Assembly (NCBI GenBank): GCA_950022655.1
Contig: OX465584.1
Location: 63,490,841-63,554,840, forward strand
DNA from: Alentia gelatinosa
Taxonomy: Eukaryota; Annelida; Polychaeta; Phyllodocida; Polynoidae
Direction: 5' to 3'
Length of the DNA stretch: 64,000 nt
Shown here: piece after piece, positions 47,933 through 57,607 of the stretch
Layout: every line of letters starts with the position of its first letter
Numbering within the stretch: the first letter of the stretch is position 1
The notes under the pieces: generated by a model
What the model was told of the DNA's origin: nothing
The model's input: only the letters and a program-made list of their open reading frames with translations
Databases searched by the model: none
Position numbers and translations under genes: made by a program

Positions 47933-47999
47933 CTGACTTGCCGACTCCTGGCTGACCCAGTACAGTCCCTGTCCCTTTCCCGCTGCCCCTGAGACTCAT
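47933..47999 (-). pseudogene. Second exon-1 copy with open frame and the same five-codon deletion
   Basis: ATG, 22 codons and one base, then the donor gtaagtc. It differs from the copy at 48109-48175 by a few substitutions (Gly to Ser in the glycine run) but has the identical 15-bp in-frame loss, so the deleted form was itself duplicated. The P-loop is intact and the phase matches exon 2. Confidence 0.7.
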
Positions 48000-48108
48000 G
48001 TTATTATACACAGAACTCACCTGACTTGCCGACTCACTGAACTAATGTTATTATACACAGAACTCACCTGACTTGCCGACTCCTGTATGACTGATACATA
48101 GAACATAC

Positions 48109-48175
48109 CTGACTTGCCGACTCCTGGCTGACCCAGTACAGTCCCTGTCCCCTTGCCGCCGCCCCTGAGACTCAT
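48109..48175 (-). pseudogene. Exon-1 copy with open frame and intact P-loop (five codons deleted)
   Basis: ATG, 22 codons and one extra base, then the donor gtatgtt. It reads MSLRGGGKGTGTVLGQPGVGKS minus five codons of the first beta strand found in the real exon (an in-frame 15-bp loss). It has the same splice phase as exon 1 and could join exon 2 in frame, but a missing beta strand should harm folding. It may be an alternative first exon or only a decoy donor; no separate promoter is evident. Confidence 0.7.
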
Positions 48176-48254
48176 GTTATTATAGGGAGCTAACTGTTAC
48201 AGAGGACATACCTTGCGGAATGGCTGACCCCATGTTGATATACAGATGACTCAC

Positions 48255-48336
48255 CTGACTTGCCGACTCCTGGCTGACCCAGTACGACCAGCCTTGTATC
48301 GGTCCCCGTCCCCTTGCCGCCCCCCCTGAGGCTCAT
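48255..48336 (-). CDS. RERG: RERG-like GTPase, coding exon 1 (start codon and P-loop)
   Basis: Encodes residues 1-27 plus the first base of codon 28. It starts MSLRGGGKG and ends in the first beta strand RLVVL and the P-loop GQPGVGKS (residues 20-27), which binds the GTP phosphates. The donor at 48254 reads gtgagtc. The start ATG has A at -3. A second in-frame ATG lies nine codons upstream at 48363 (MRERVRADT), also with A at -3, and an in-frame TGA lies further upstream, so the protein may be 216 residues. The glycine-rich N-terminus is longer than in vertebrate RERG. Pro22 takes the place of Ras Gly12 (Ala in human RERG). This is the most complete member of a tandem family of exon-1 copies just downstream; it has full length, the gene's CpG-rich 5' flank and the right splice phase. 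Confidence 0.9.
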
Positions 48337-48504
48337 GGTGTCAGCCCGGACTCGCTCCCTCATGGTCCGCCGCGGCCCGTCTCTCTCCCCGTCTCTCTCC
48401 CCGACTCTCTTCTCGACTCTGATCCGAGCAGCTCAGCGCCGCTAGTACCCTCCCGTGCCGCCGGGTGGCGCGCCGATCACTGTGGAGGATCACTGAGCGC
48501 TCAG
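48337..48504 (-). promoter_or_regulatory. CpG-rich 5' UTR and probable promoter of the RERG-like gene
   Basis: The stretch upstream of the start codon is clearly richer in G, C and CpG than the AT-rich surroundings (ccgccgcgg, gcgccgcta, ggcgcgccga). It also has a C/T-rich segment of repeated tctctccccg. It contains an upstream in-frame ATG (48363) and an in-frame stop before it. No TATA box is evident. Its place directly before exon 1 suggests a CpG-type promoter and leader; the start site cannot be fixed from sequence. Confidence 0.55.
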
Positions 48505-48515
48505 TACGTGTGTGT

Positions 48516-48586
<71 letters not shown>

Positions 48587-48590
48587 GAGG
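48505..48590. repeat. (TG)n microsatellite followed by a G run
   Basis: About 30 tg units and then about 20 g, just upstream of the gene's CpG-rich 5' region; on the coding strand this is (CA)n preceded by a C run. Confidence 0.95.
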
Positions 48591-48764
48591 GGGTCAGAGC
48601 GGGGTTCACCGGGGTACACCCTCCTCCTGCTCACTGATAGACGACACACGGGCTCCTTTATACATCTGTTCTCTCAGCTGATCGGAGGAAGAATCGTCAC
48701 TGTAAGCAGCACTGGAGGCCGCAATTTAAGTCTCTTGTTGTGTGGTCCTATGATATTCCTCCTT

Positions 48765-49060
48765 GCCTAAGTTTGTGAATATAACGGCCTATTATATTCC
48801 TCTTTTCCTAAGTCTCTCATTATGACGTACTATTATATTACTTTTTTCCTAAGTCTGTGATTATGACATCCTTTTGTATTCCTCCTTGCATAAGTCTCTG
48901 ATTATGACGTACTATTATATTCTTCTATCCCTAAGTCTGTGAATATAACGGCCTATTATATTCCTCTTTTCCTAAGTTTCTGAGTATGACGTACTATTAT
49001 ATTCCTCTTTTCCTAAGTCTCTGATTATGACGTCCTATTATGTTCCTCTTTCGCCAGGTC
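48765..49060. repeat. 41-bp minisatellite, about 7 units
   Basis: cctaagtctgtgattatgac and tattatattcctctttt recur; unit starts at 48770, 48811 and 48852. Confidence 0.85.
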
Positions 49061-49554
49061 TGTAGAGTAACCTAGAAAACACAAACACATGGAATAAATG
49101 TAAGGTAAAGAAATGGAAGACAATGTAACAGAGAACCACAGAAGTGACTGATATTGAACAATGAGAAGTGAAATAAACGCACTGCCTATAGAAAAAAAAG
49201 AGGAGAAAATATTTTATGACATCCTATTATATTCCTATTTGCCTAAGTCTGTGATGATGATTTTCCTACGTATATATATACTGGATATAGATTGCTGTTC
49301 CTACTTTTCTATGAAGTATAGACTATATATGTTACTGTTTTCGATCATACCTATATTCTATACGTGTTATCATAGTTCTATACAACATTTCTCCTGGTGA
49401 TGAAACACATAATTCTGTGACTGGTCTGTGTAATGTTGTGTTACTGCTCGCTAATCTTCCTGTGTGTCTATCATCCTGCTGCAGCTACACAGGAGTCTAG
49501 AGCTCTGGTCTGTGTGCCTCAATGCTGCTACAAGTTGTCCACAGCTATCATGAA

Positions 49555-50045
49555 CTGTGCCTTAATTCTACTGTCACAGTAATCATAAATATATCCCCAG
49601 TCTCCTGTCAATGTCCACAGTAATCATAAATATATCCCCAGTCTCCTGTCATTATCTCACCCCGGTATTTTTCTCCCTAGGCTTAACATTAGGAACTCGT
49701 ACTCCACAGCCGTGAGGTTCGTGTACCAAATACTCAATGGCTAATTGGGTGATTCATTTCATCAATAGTTAATGTTATACGGGGTGAGATAAAATCAGAA
49801 ACCCACTCGATGAAAATAACTTGGTCTGTACTCCATCTCGTTTGACCGCAGAGTAATTCACTCAGCTTCGCTTCGTGAATTACTCTGCAGTCAAACTCGG
49901 TGGAGTACGGACCAAGCTATTTTCATCTCGTGGGTCTCCTTCTAAATATCCACAGTAATCATAAAAAATCCCTAGTCTCCTGTCAATGTCCACAGTAATC
50001 ATAAATATATCCCCAGTCTCCTGTCAATATCCACAGTAATCATGA
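49555..50045. repeat. 41-bp minisatellite split by a MITE
   Basis: Units of ccacagtaatcataaatata and tccccagtctcctgtcaat before 49651 and after about 49935. Confidence 0.8.
49651..49935. mobile_element. MITE family C copy inserted in the 41-bp array
   Basis: Starts ttatctcaccccggtatttt. Its hairpin is ctgcagagtaattca-type, with cagcttcgcttcg at the loop; gagtaattcactcagcttcg is found on both arms. Confidence 0.7.
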
Positions 50046-50089
50046 AATGTACCTTATCGTGCTGTCCACAGCAATCATCAATATACATG

Positions 50090-50916
50090 TATAAACAACA
50101 ATACCTGGTTTTGTGTACGAGTGGCCGTAATCTCCGATACAAGGAGAATACAGCCACTCGTATACAAAACCAGTCGTTATTGTATTTATTACCCACCTAC
50201 AAGATTAATAACAAGTCTATTACAATTAAAAGGTTTCTGTAAGCTATTTAGTTTTAGTTCACAGCACTGTCAAGTGTGGCAGTAATTCGGTGTAAACTTA
50301 CACCAATAATATTGTTCGCCATTAACCTGTGATTTTAGCATGCAAAGTGTGTTATGGCAGTGATTTCTGATGGTAAATGAGATTATTATGATTGATTCCA
50401 AATAATTAGCATTGAATGAACACTCAAGAAACTTATTTCGAAGTATATGAAGATTCAACCCATTATAGACAGGACTATTTTTCCGGAATCTCCTGCAGGA
50501 GATTCTGACATACCAGAATCTCCGGGTAGCTGTTTCCAGGTGTCCTATACATTTCCTATAGACCCTATTGAAGTATCCCGTAATTCAGTCTGTTGACAAG
50601 TTCCGGGTTTCGCTGGTTACCAACGTAGTATGGTGATAGACCCCTTACTCGTAGCCCAGAATTAATGCAGTTTAACGGTTTTCAGACATCCTCAAATTGA
50701 AATTCTGATGTCAGAAATGGAAATTTCAGCTATTTCTACATGGGAATCCGAAATTATATTCAGTTTCTCAAATTATAAATCAGAAAACTGTGGTTCATTT
50801 TGTCGTAGTGTGCCAAGTCTATCAGGAGCGGAACTTTGCTTTACCCGGGGCGATAATCGGGAGTTTAGTAACCTCTGGAGGCTCTATGGAGACTCAGTAA
50901 TCGGTGGGTAATAAAT
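50090..50916. mobile_element. Element H-H2 copy 1
   Basis: H: a hairpin from ctggttttgtgtacgagtgg to ccactcgtatacaaaaccag. H2: tttattacccacctacaaga at the left and ggtgggtaataaa at the right. This copy has about 300 bp more than the others (50575-50885). Confidence 0.7.
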
Positions 50917-51699
50917 CCCCAATCTGTTATCAATATTCACAGTAATCATGAACTGTACCTCAATGCTATCAAACTCCTCACAACGACGTGACGACGTTCC
51001 GTAATGAATGTGTGAGATTCCTGACGTAAATAAGAAAGGAGGTAGCTCTTGGAGAACAATGCACTACAAACTGACGAGTTGGTCCCGGCCGTGCGGGTTT
51101 ATATCGCGAGGGTCGGACGTCCACGAAGCAGGTAAACCACACCGCTAATCTGTGACGTCACTCCTCTGATTCAAGTCACGTGACCGATAACCACATCAGA
51201 CCACGTGATCGCACGCGCCTTCTCGCGAGATCTCCACCCAACCCCTGGTGGACGGTCCTGGAGGCACGGTGGTCTCCCAGCGGATCCCTCGTGTGCGATT
51301 GAGTATACGACTAGCAGTCTGGATATCTGCCAGGAGAGTGAAGCAATCCTGTCTAAATGAAATATTGCCTTCCGAGTTGTTCACTGGAGAACTGCGGCGC
51401 TCAGCAAACACGTGGAATCTGCTGGGAGAGTGTGCTGAGGTCACGTGACCCCTTATCACACTCTCCAATCACTCAATCACCTCCTCCTGTAAAGAGGTGT
51501 GTTCTTTTTTTGTTTCACTTGATGTTCGAGCGGCAGCACACAATCCAACATGTTTTTTTGTGTGTGTTTTTTTGTTGTTGTTTGTCTTTGGTTCCTTGGT
51601 AAGGGTTACCAGGGTGAAGGACTCGGCTGTGAGGATCTTGTGGGGGAGGAAGCTGGGTGCGCATTTAAGATGGCTGAAACCTCAGGACAACGTACAGTA
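50917..51699. other. Upstream flank, no recognised gene
   Basis: GC-richer stretch at 51060-51260 with several CACGTGAC motifs. 51315-51345 and 51415-51435 resemble the 91-bp minisatellite core (tctgccaggagagtgaagc). Confidence 0.4.
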
Positions 51700-51770
51700 A
51701 AACCCCGCTTAAGGGAACACCCTCCGGTCCGAGCAAAGTGTCCCTTGATGCGGGGTGTCCCCTGTGTAAT
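51700..51770. mobile_element. Family K element end
   Basis: gtacagtaaaaccccgctta, ggaacaccctccggtccgag and tgatgcggggtgtcccc. Confidence 0.5.
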
Positions 51771-51952
51771 ATTTTGTACCAAGCCCTACTGTATTTTATC
51801 AATATGATCTTGATAAACGTTTTGAGTATGATACACCTTTAAGAGATCTGATGTGTTGTCCCTTTAAGAGATCCGGTTGGGTGCGCTGGTGACGGTGTGT
51901 GACCTGCCCAATAGGAGAGAGCCAGAGCAGCGCCCACCCTCCACTGGACCTG

Positions 51953-52257
51953 CCAGGGACCTGTTTCAGTAGTTTCGTGACATGTCTAGATGGCGTCTGT
52001 GACACCATACGGAAAGTTCACAAGATTGCAGTCGATGACACAAGGAGTTTCACTCACTTCTCGTAGGAATTAAGCAATGACACTTTAACATGAGTAGGGG
52101 ATACATATATTCTATAATTGTTGCAAATATGAAGCAGATTGGCCACTTCGATCTTCTGATATTTGCTAGTCTTTTTCCGCTGTTGCTTGCACTGTTGGTG
52201 CCGCTGTTGATGTCTGTCTAGTCCTAATGTCACGAGACTACTGAAACAGGTCCCTGG
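51953..52257. mobile_element. 305-bp MITE, ends ccagggacctg
   Basis: Left end ccagggacctgtttcagtag is inverted at the right (ctactgaaacaggtccctgg); pairing runs on through cgtgacat. No transposase. The same terminal sequence forms the 53-bp array at 38.6 kb. Confidence 0.85.
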
Positions 52258-52279
52258 TCAAACCCTGGTGCAGTGAGGA

Positions 52280-53645
52280 GAGCGGGCAGAGGGTTGCTGG
52301 CTGGTAACAGAGATACTAGGTGTCTCTGTTACCAGCCAGCCTCCTGTATTCTCCTACCACTCTAATAGAGGACTCAGAGGGTTGCTGGCTGGTAACAGAG
52401 ATACTAGGTGTTGGCCTGTATCCTGTATTCTACTAACACTCTAATAGAGGACTCAGAGGGTTGCTGGCTGGTAACAGAGATACTAGGTGTTGGCCTGTAT
52501 CCGGTATTCTACTACCACTCTAATAGAGGACTCAGAGGGTTGTTGGCTGGTAACAGAGATACTAGGTGTCGGCCTGTATCCTGTATTCTACTACCACTCT
52601 AATAGAGGACTCAGAGGGTTGCTGGCTGGTAACAGAGATACTAGGTGTCGGCCTGTATCCTGTATTCTACTACCACTCTAATAGAGGACTCAGAGGGTTG
52701 CTGGCTGGTAACAGAGATACTAGGTGTCGGCCTGTATCATGTATTTACCTACCACTCTAATAGAGGACTCAGAGGGTTGCTGGCTGGTAACAGAGATACT
52801 AGGTGTTGGCCTGTATCCTGTATTCTACTACCACTCTAATAGAGGACTCAGAGGGTTGCTGGCTGGTAACAGAGATACTAGGTGTTGGCCTGTATCCGGT
52901 ATTCTACTACCACTCTAATAGAGGACTCAGAGGGTTGTTGGCTGGTAACAGAGATACTAGGTGTCGGCCTGTATCATGTATTTACCTACCACTCTAATAG
53001 AGGACTCAGAGGGTTGCTGGCTGGTAACAGAGATACTAGGTGTTGGCCTGTATCCTGTATTCTCCTACCACTCTAATAGAGGACTCAGAGGGTTGCTGGC
53101 TGGTAACAGAGATACTAGGTGTCGGCCTGTATCCTGTATTCTACTACCACTCTAATAGAGGACTCAGAGGGTTGCTGGCTGGTAACAGAGATACTAGGTG
53201 TTGGCCTGTATTCTGTATTTCCCTACCACTCTGTTAGAGGACTCAGAGGGTTGCTGGCTGGTAACAGAGATACTAGGTGTTGGCCTGTATCCTGTATTTA
53301 CCTACCACTCTAATAGAGGACTCAGAGGGTTGCTGGCTGGTAACAGAGATACTAGGTGTTGGCCTGTATTCTGTATTTCTCTACCACTCTGTTAGAGGAC
53401 TCAGAGGGTTGCTGGCTGGTAACAGAGATACTAGGTGTTGGCCTGTATCCTGTATTTCCCTACCACTCTATTAGAGGACTCAAAGGGTTGCTGGCTGGTA
53501 ACAGAGATACTAGGTGTTGGCCTGTATCCTGTATTTCCCTACCACTCTATTAGAGGACTCAGAGGGTTGCTGGCTGGTAACAGAGATACTAGGTGTTGGC
53601 CTGTATTCTGTATTTCCCTACCACTCTGTTAGAAGACTCAGAGGG
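52280..53645. repeat. 79-bp minisatellite, about 17 units
   Basis: gaggactcagagggttgctg, gtaacagagatactaggtgt and the ggcctgtatcctgtatt segment repeat every 79 bp with very few changes. Later units share gttagag or tttccctacc variants. Confidence 0.97.
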
Positions 53646-53749
53646 CGGCTTGTTTCCCCAAACACCAAACGTTGACGCTGAGTCCCACTGTATACCAATA
53701 ATGATACTAATAGATAAATGGTCACAAATGTCTAATCAGAGTTAACTAC

Positions 53750-54260
53750 AGTGCTTCCTTTGTTACACCTTAAGCGGGGTTTTCAGTCTGCTGATGGATA
53801 TTTTATCAATGTGTATACAGGTAGCACTATGGTGTAGAGACACTGATGTAACCATACAGACAGCCCACTGACGCCTATATCATGCCTACAGGGGCCTATG
53901 TAGGCTTTTGCCTGGTGTCTGATCACATAGACACCAGTCTACGCACCTCACACACACCATAAACAAGCAACAAGGATGATGTCCCAACACTGACCTGTCA
54001 GATCTGATAACCGTCCTCTTAAGTGGGGTGTTCACTTGACCGGGGTTAAAATAAATTGTTATTGGATAGAAAAATTTCCATTCCCAGCAAATTGTTCCCT
54101 TAAGCGGGGTGTACCCTTAAGCGGGGTGTCATTATATAGTAGAACCCCACCTAATGGACACCCCACGTAAGCAGACATCCAGCGTTAATGGACAGTTTTG
54201 CACAGAACGGAAATTATTTCCCCTATTAGATGTTTATTTCAATCCCATGTAAGTAGACAC
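53750..54260. mobile_element. Family K element pieces
   Basis: ccttaagcggggttttcag (53769), aagcggggtgtacccttaag (54113) and gtagaaccccacctaatgga (54139) are ends of the family, with pieces in both orientations. Confidence 0.55.
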
Positions 54261-54690
54261 CCTGCATAAGCGAATATCCCATATACTTTAGATGCAAATC
54301 AAATTCCTTTGCCATGGTAACAAAACCTTTCCAATGCTTGATTTACACAATTAAGTAAAGGTTTGGAGACCAACAGGCCGAAACGTCGTGTCAATGTACA
54401 AATAACCTACTAATAACCCATACTTCAGTAATAAAAAAGATCAATCAAGACTTGAAAACTATTTCTTTGGTGTTTGTTGATTTATGAAAAACTTCATTTG
54501 CATCTTTATTATGCTCAATAAAAAAATACATGAAAAAGGAAGAACCCACAAATTCAAACCAAAACACTGTGTATAAACTTGTTCGTTCCTCGAAATTGAT
54601 GAATGCATGGTTCGAAATCTTTTTTCATACCCAAACACTTCCTGGAAGACACCATTTGACCTCCATTAAGTCTGTACTTCCTGTTGTACG

Positions 54691-55958
54691 CTCCTCCTCC
54701 TCCTCCCCATCCCCTCCCCCTCTTCCCCCCTCCCCCTCCTCCTCCTCCCTCTCCTCCTTCCCTCCTCCTCCTCCCCCTCTCCTCCTCCCCCTTCCATCCT
54801 CCTCCTCCCCCTCCACCTCCTCCCCCCGTCCTCCTCCCTCTCCTCCCCCTCCTCCTCCTCCCCCTCTCCTCCTCCCCCTTCCATCCTCCTCCCCCTCCAC
54901 CTCCTCCCCCCGTCCTCCTCCCTCTCCTCCTCCTCCTCCCCCTCCACCTCCTCCCCCCGTCCTCCTCCCTCTCCTCCCCCTCCTCCTCCTCCCCCCTCCT
55001 ACTCCCCCTCCTCTCCGCTCCTTTCTCCTCCCCCTCCTCCTCCTCCTCCTCCATCCCCCTCCTCCTCCCACTCCCCTCCTCCTCTTCTTTCTCCTCCCTC
55101 TCCTCCTCCCTCCCCTCCTCCCTCCCCTCCCATCCTTCCCCTCCTCCTCCCCCTCTTACTCCCTCTCCCTCCTCCCCTCCCTCTTACTTCCCCCTCCTCC
55201 TCCTCCCTCTCCTCCCCCTTCCATCCTCCTCCCCCTCCACCTCCTCCCCCCGTCCTCCTCCCTCTCCTCCCCCTCCTCCCCCTCCTCCTCCTCCCTCCCC
55301 TCCTCCCTCCCCTCCCATCCTTCCCCTCCTCCTCCCCCTCTTACTCCCTCTCCCTCCTCCCCTCCCTCTTACTTCCCCCTCCTCCTCCTCCCTCTCCTCC
55401 CCCTTCCATCCTCCTCCCCCTCCACCTCCTCCCCCCGTCCTCCTCCCTCTCCTCCCCCTCCTCCTCCTCCCCCTCCTCCTCCCCTCCGCTCCTTTCTCCT
55501 CCCCATCCCCCTCCTCCTCCCACTCCCCTCCTCCTCTTCTTTCTCCTCCCTCTCCTCCTCCCTCCCCTCCTCCTCCTCCCCCTCCTCCTCCTCTCCCTCC
55601 CCCTCCTCCTCCCCTCTTCTTTCTCCTCCCTCTCCTCCTCCTCCCCTTCCTCCTCCCCCTCCTCTCCTCCCCTCCGCTCCTTTCTCCTCCTCCTCCTCCA
55701 TCCCCCTCCTCCTCCCCCCTTCTTCTCCCCCTTCCATCCTCCTCCTCCCCCTCCACCCCCGTCCTCCTCCCTCTCCTCCCCCGCCTCCTCCTCCCCCTCC
55801 TCCTCCCCCTCCTCTCCTCCCCTCCCCCCTCCTCCTCTCCCTCCTCCTCCCCCTCTTACTTCCCCCTCCTCCTCCCTCCCCTCCCATCCTCCCCCTCCCC
55901 CTCCCTCTTACTCCCTCTCCCTCCTCCCCTCCCTCTTACTCCCCCCTCCTCCTCCTCC
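54691..55958 (+). repeat. 1.27-kb polypyrimidine tract (CCT-rich)
   Basis: Almost only C and T on the plus strand, with a few A and G (ccatcc, cccgtcc, ttactcc). Longer blocks recur, for example ccttccatcctcctccccct and the cttactccctctccctcc segment. Open frames of up to 507 codons are compositional. Confidence 0.95.
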
Positions 55959-56154
55959 CAACAGCAGCATCCCACCACCTGACAAACCCCTGTGTGTGTT
56001 ATGCACCATCTGCTCTGAGCAGCTCACAGAGCAGTCAATGTTGTGGATGTTGAGGTTAAGACGGGAAACCTAACGTTAGGAGCTGTTTGTATATACACAC
56101 GTAAAGCTCTTGATCCTGTGTGTCCTTTATAAATAGACGTGTTTGTTTAGGGGT

Positions 56155-56445
56155 GGAGTACTATAGAGAGAACTTATGAAAGTTTAAGGTCAGAGCTTGT
56201 ATCCCATCTACTTTGAGTAATTCACAAGGCAAATCCACGTGAGTTACGTAGTCATTCAAACAAGATGGGATCGAGCTCTGACCGTAAACTGGAATAGGTT
56301 TCTAAATTTATTTCACCCTTCACATCAACTAATGGGCTAACATTTGTGACATAATCCCCCATTGGATATTTTTCTAGATATTTCATGGGCGTTAGATACG
56401 AGTTCCCAATATTAAGTCTATGGAGAGAAAATACCAGGGATGAGA
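56155..56445. mobile_element. MITE family C copy
   Basis: gtatcccatctactttgagt and its partner attcaaacaagatgggatc, then atttcacccttcacatcaac and gggatgagataata. Confidence 0.7.
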
Positions 56446-56449
56446 TAAT

Positions 56450-57001
56450 ATATACACAATAATGACTGGTTTTGTTTACGAGTGGCCGTAATTTTCGAGT
56501 TGTTGACGCGTAGTAATATCCGAGCGACAGCAAGGATATTACGTCGTCAACTACGAGGAGATTACGATCACTCATATACAAAACCAGTCGTTATTGTATT
56601 TATTACCCACCTACGAGATTAATAACAAGTATGAACCATATATCGACATATAGGATGACTTAACATTGATAAGGCTACAGCACTGTCAAGCATGGTTGTA
56701 GTTTGGTTTATACTTACGCCAATTATATAGTTCGCTGTGTTTCCTTGTTTTTAGCATGCAAAAGACTTTATGACAGTGAGATCTGATGGTAAATGAGAAT
56801 ATTAGGACTTAATGTAAATGATTTATATTGAATTAATATCCATGAAACTTCTTTCGAAGTAAATGATGATTTGACTTTATCATGGATGGGACTTTTTTCC
56901 GGAATCTCCTGCGAGTGATTCTGACATGCCAGAATCTCCGGGTAGGTGATTCCAGGTGCTCTATGCATTTCCTATGGAGACTACGAATTTGGTGGGTAAT
57001 A
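56450..57001. mobile_element. Element H-H2 copy 2
   Basis: H hairpin 56453-56600, then H2 from attacccacctacgagatta to ggtgggtaataaa. Confidence 0.7.
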
Positions 57002-57017
57002 AAAGGAAACATACTTA

Positions 57018-57109
57018 CTGAGGCTGCAGTGGTGGCGGTTCGAGGTCTTTTGTCAAGTAACTACAGCCTGATGCTGGAGGTGAACGGCCGTAGTTATCGT
57101 GAACAGCCA
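57018..57109 (-). CDS. Possible unknown exon (weak)
   Basis: ATG in good context (gtgatgg) opens 30 codons plus two bases reading MAVHDNYGRSPPASGC... and ending next to a strong donor, GTAAGTATG; an in-frame ATG also lies seven codons upstream at 57130. The composition looks protein-like, but I recognise no family. Its phase (2) does not fit any RERG-like exon, so it would belong to another gene or be chance. Lies between two inverted H2 copies beside a LINE tail. Confidence 0.18.
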
Positions 57110-57130
57110 TCACTATGGATTCAGATATCA

Positions 57131-57607
57131 TGGTTTTTTTTGTGTTTTTTTTGGATAAATTTCTTTATTGAGTCAAGAATCAGTACACATAACTTTTACA
57201 ATGTTTTCCTTGTGAATGTATCAGCTCAATAAAGAGGCAGAGGGCCTCAGTCTTATCATAAGGCTGGTATATTGTTGGCCAAGCCATAAAAATACAGTTA
57301 TTAACTCATTTATAACATGCTATAATAGTTAACGGGAAAAAGAACAATAAAAAATAAAAGGACAAAGAAATTAAAGATCAGTCAGGAGTAGTCTAATGAA
57401 ACAATGATTTAGTAGTACAAATTTAGTATCACCAATAACAATTAGTTTAGCCAAATTTTGGCCTTCATATTGGCTCTGGTCAACGCTTTAAACATAGTCA
57501 ACGACTCCGTGTTACGTACAATAGGGGGCAGATTATTCCAAGCCACACCACCATGAAAAGTTACCGATCTTGTATAAGCCATACCATTTGGGCGATCAAC
57601 ATATACT
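57131..57607 (-). mobile_element. LINE remnant: ORF2 C-terminus, 3' UTR and A-rich tail
   Basis: Encodes VTFHGGVAWNNLPPIVRN and TMFKALTRANMKAKIWLN, then a stop at 57442; WNNLPP resembles LINE C-termini. The tail (A runs broken by cac) is at 57131-57153 on the minus strand. It is 5'-truncated at the H2 boundary. Confidence 0.6.

Larger units (their letters stand above)
47586..48250 (-). repeat. Tandem array of exon-1 (P-loop and splice-donor) copies
   Basis: On the minus strand the motif GGAGTCGGCAAGTCAG followed by a donor recurs here. First intron bases of the copies lie at 48211, 48108, 48067, 48020, 47932, 47830, 47789, 47743 and 47641, with the true exon at 48254. Donors are gtatgt, gtgagt, gtaagt or gtacgt. 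Full-length-like copies (48109-48175, 47933-47999, 47831-47911, 47642-47722) alternate with copies keeping only the P-loop end; a tenth copy at 47586-47620 keeps only the start-codon half. Spacers are about 20 bp and related to ctgtataataac. Spacings of about 102, 41, 46 and 88-102 bp recur, so the unit is higher-order. All lie in intron 1. Confidence 0.92.
2210..48363 (-). other. RERG: RERG-like Ras-family GTPase gene, whole locus
   Basis: Four coding exons (48255-48336, 8076-8132, 3732-3805, 2210-2620) join in frame with split codons G|CA (Ala28) and G|AG (Glu47) and a phase-0 junction after Leu71, giving 207 residues against about 199 for vertebrate RERG. Each internal end carries a consensus site: donors gtgag, gtgag and gtaag, and pyrimidine-rich acceptors ending in cag. 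The order is P-loop, switch I, DTAG, NKTD, SA, then a basic C-terminus without a CAAX box. Lack of CAAX is typical of RERG, so a non-prenylated cytosolic or nuclear protein is expected. RERG relatives bind and hydrolyse GTP and have been described as growth inhibitors; the role here is inferred from family only. The 40-kb first intron holds most of the window's repeats. RASL12 or RERGL orthology is less likely because the KTRRRSS tail is RERG-like. Confidence 0.93.

Noticed and set aside
48341..48649. 102-codon minus-strand frame upstream of exon 1
   Set aside because: It runs through the (CA)n repeat and C run; the upstream region is better explained as 5' UTR and promoter.
52408..53640. Series of 64-65-codon frames at 79-bp steps, and a CRISPR-like look
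   Set aside because: Units are contiguous repeats with no unique spacers, in animal DNA; not CRISPR and not genes.
54530..56053. 507-codon open frame (and overlapping frames on both strands)
   Set aside because: It is a C/T tract with open frames in several phases and only Pro, Ser and Leu; no gene signals.
57020..57045. ggttcgagg as a possible tRNA or SINE B box
   Set aside because: No matching A box, no cloverleaf, and the spacing does not fit.
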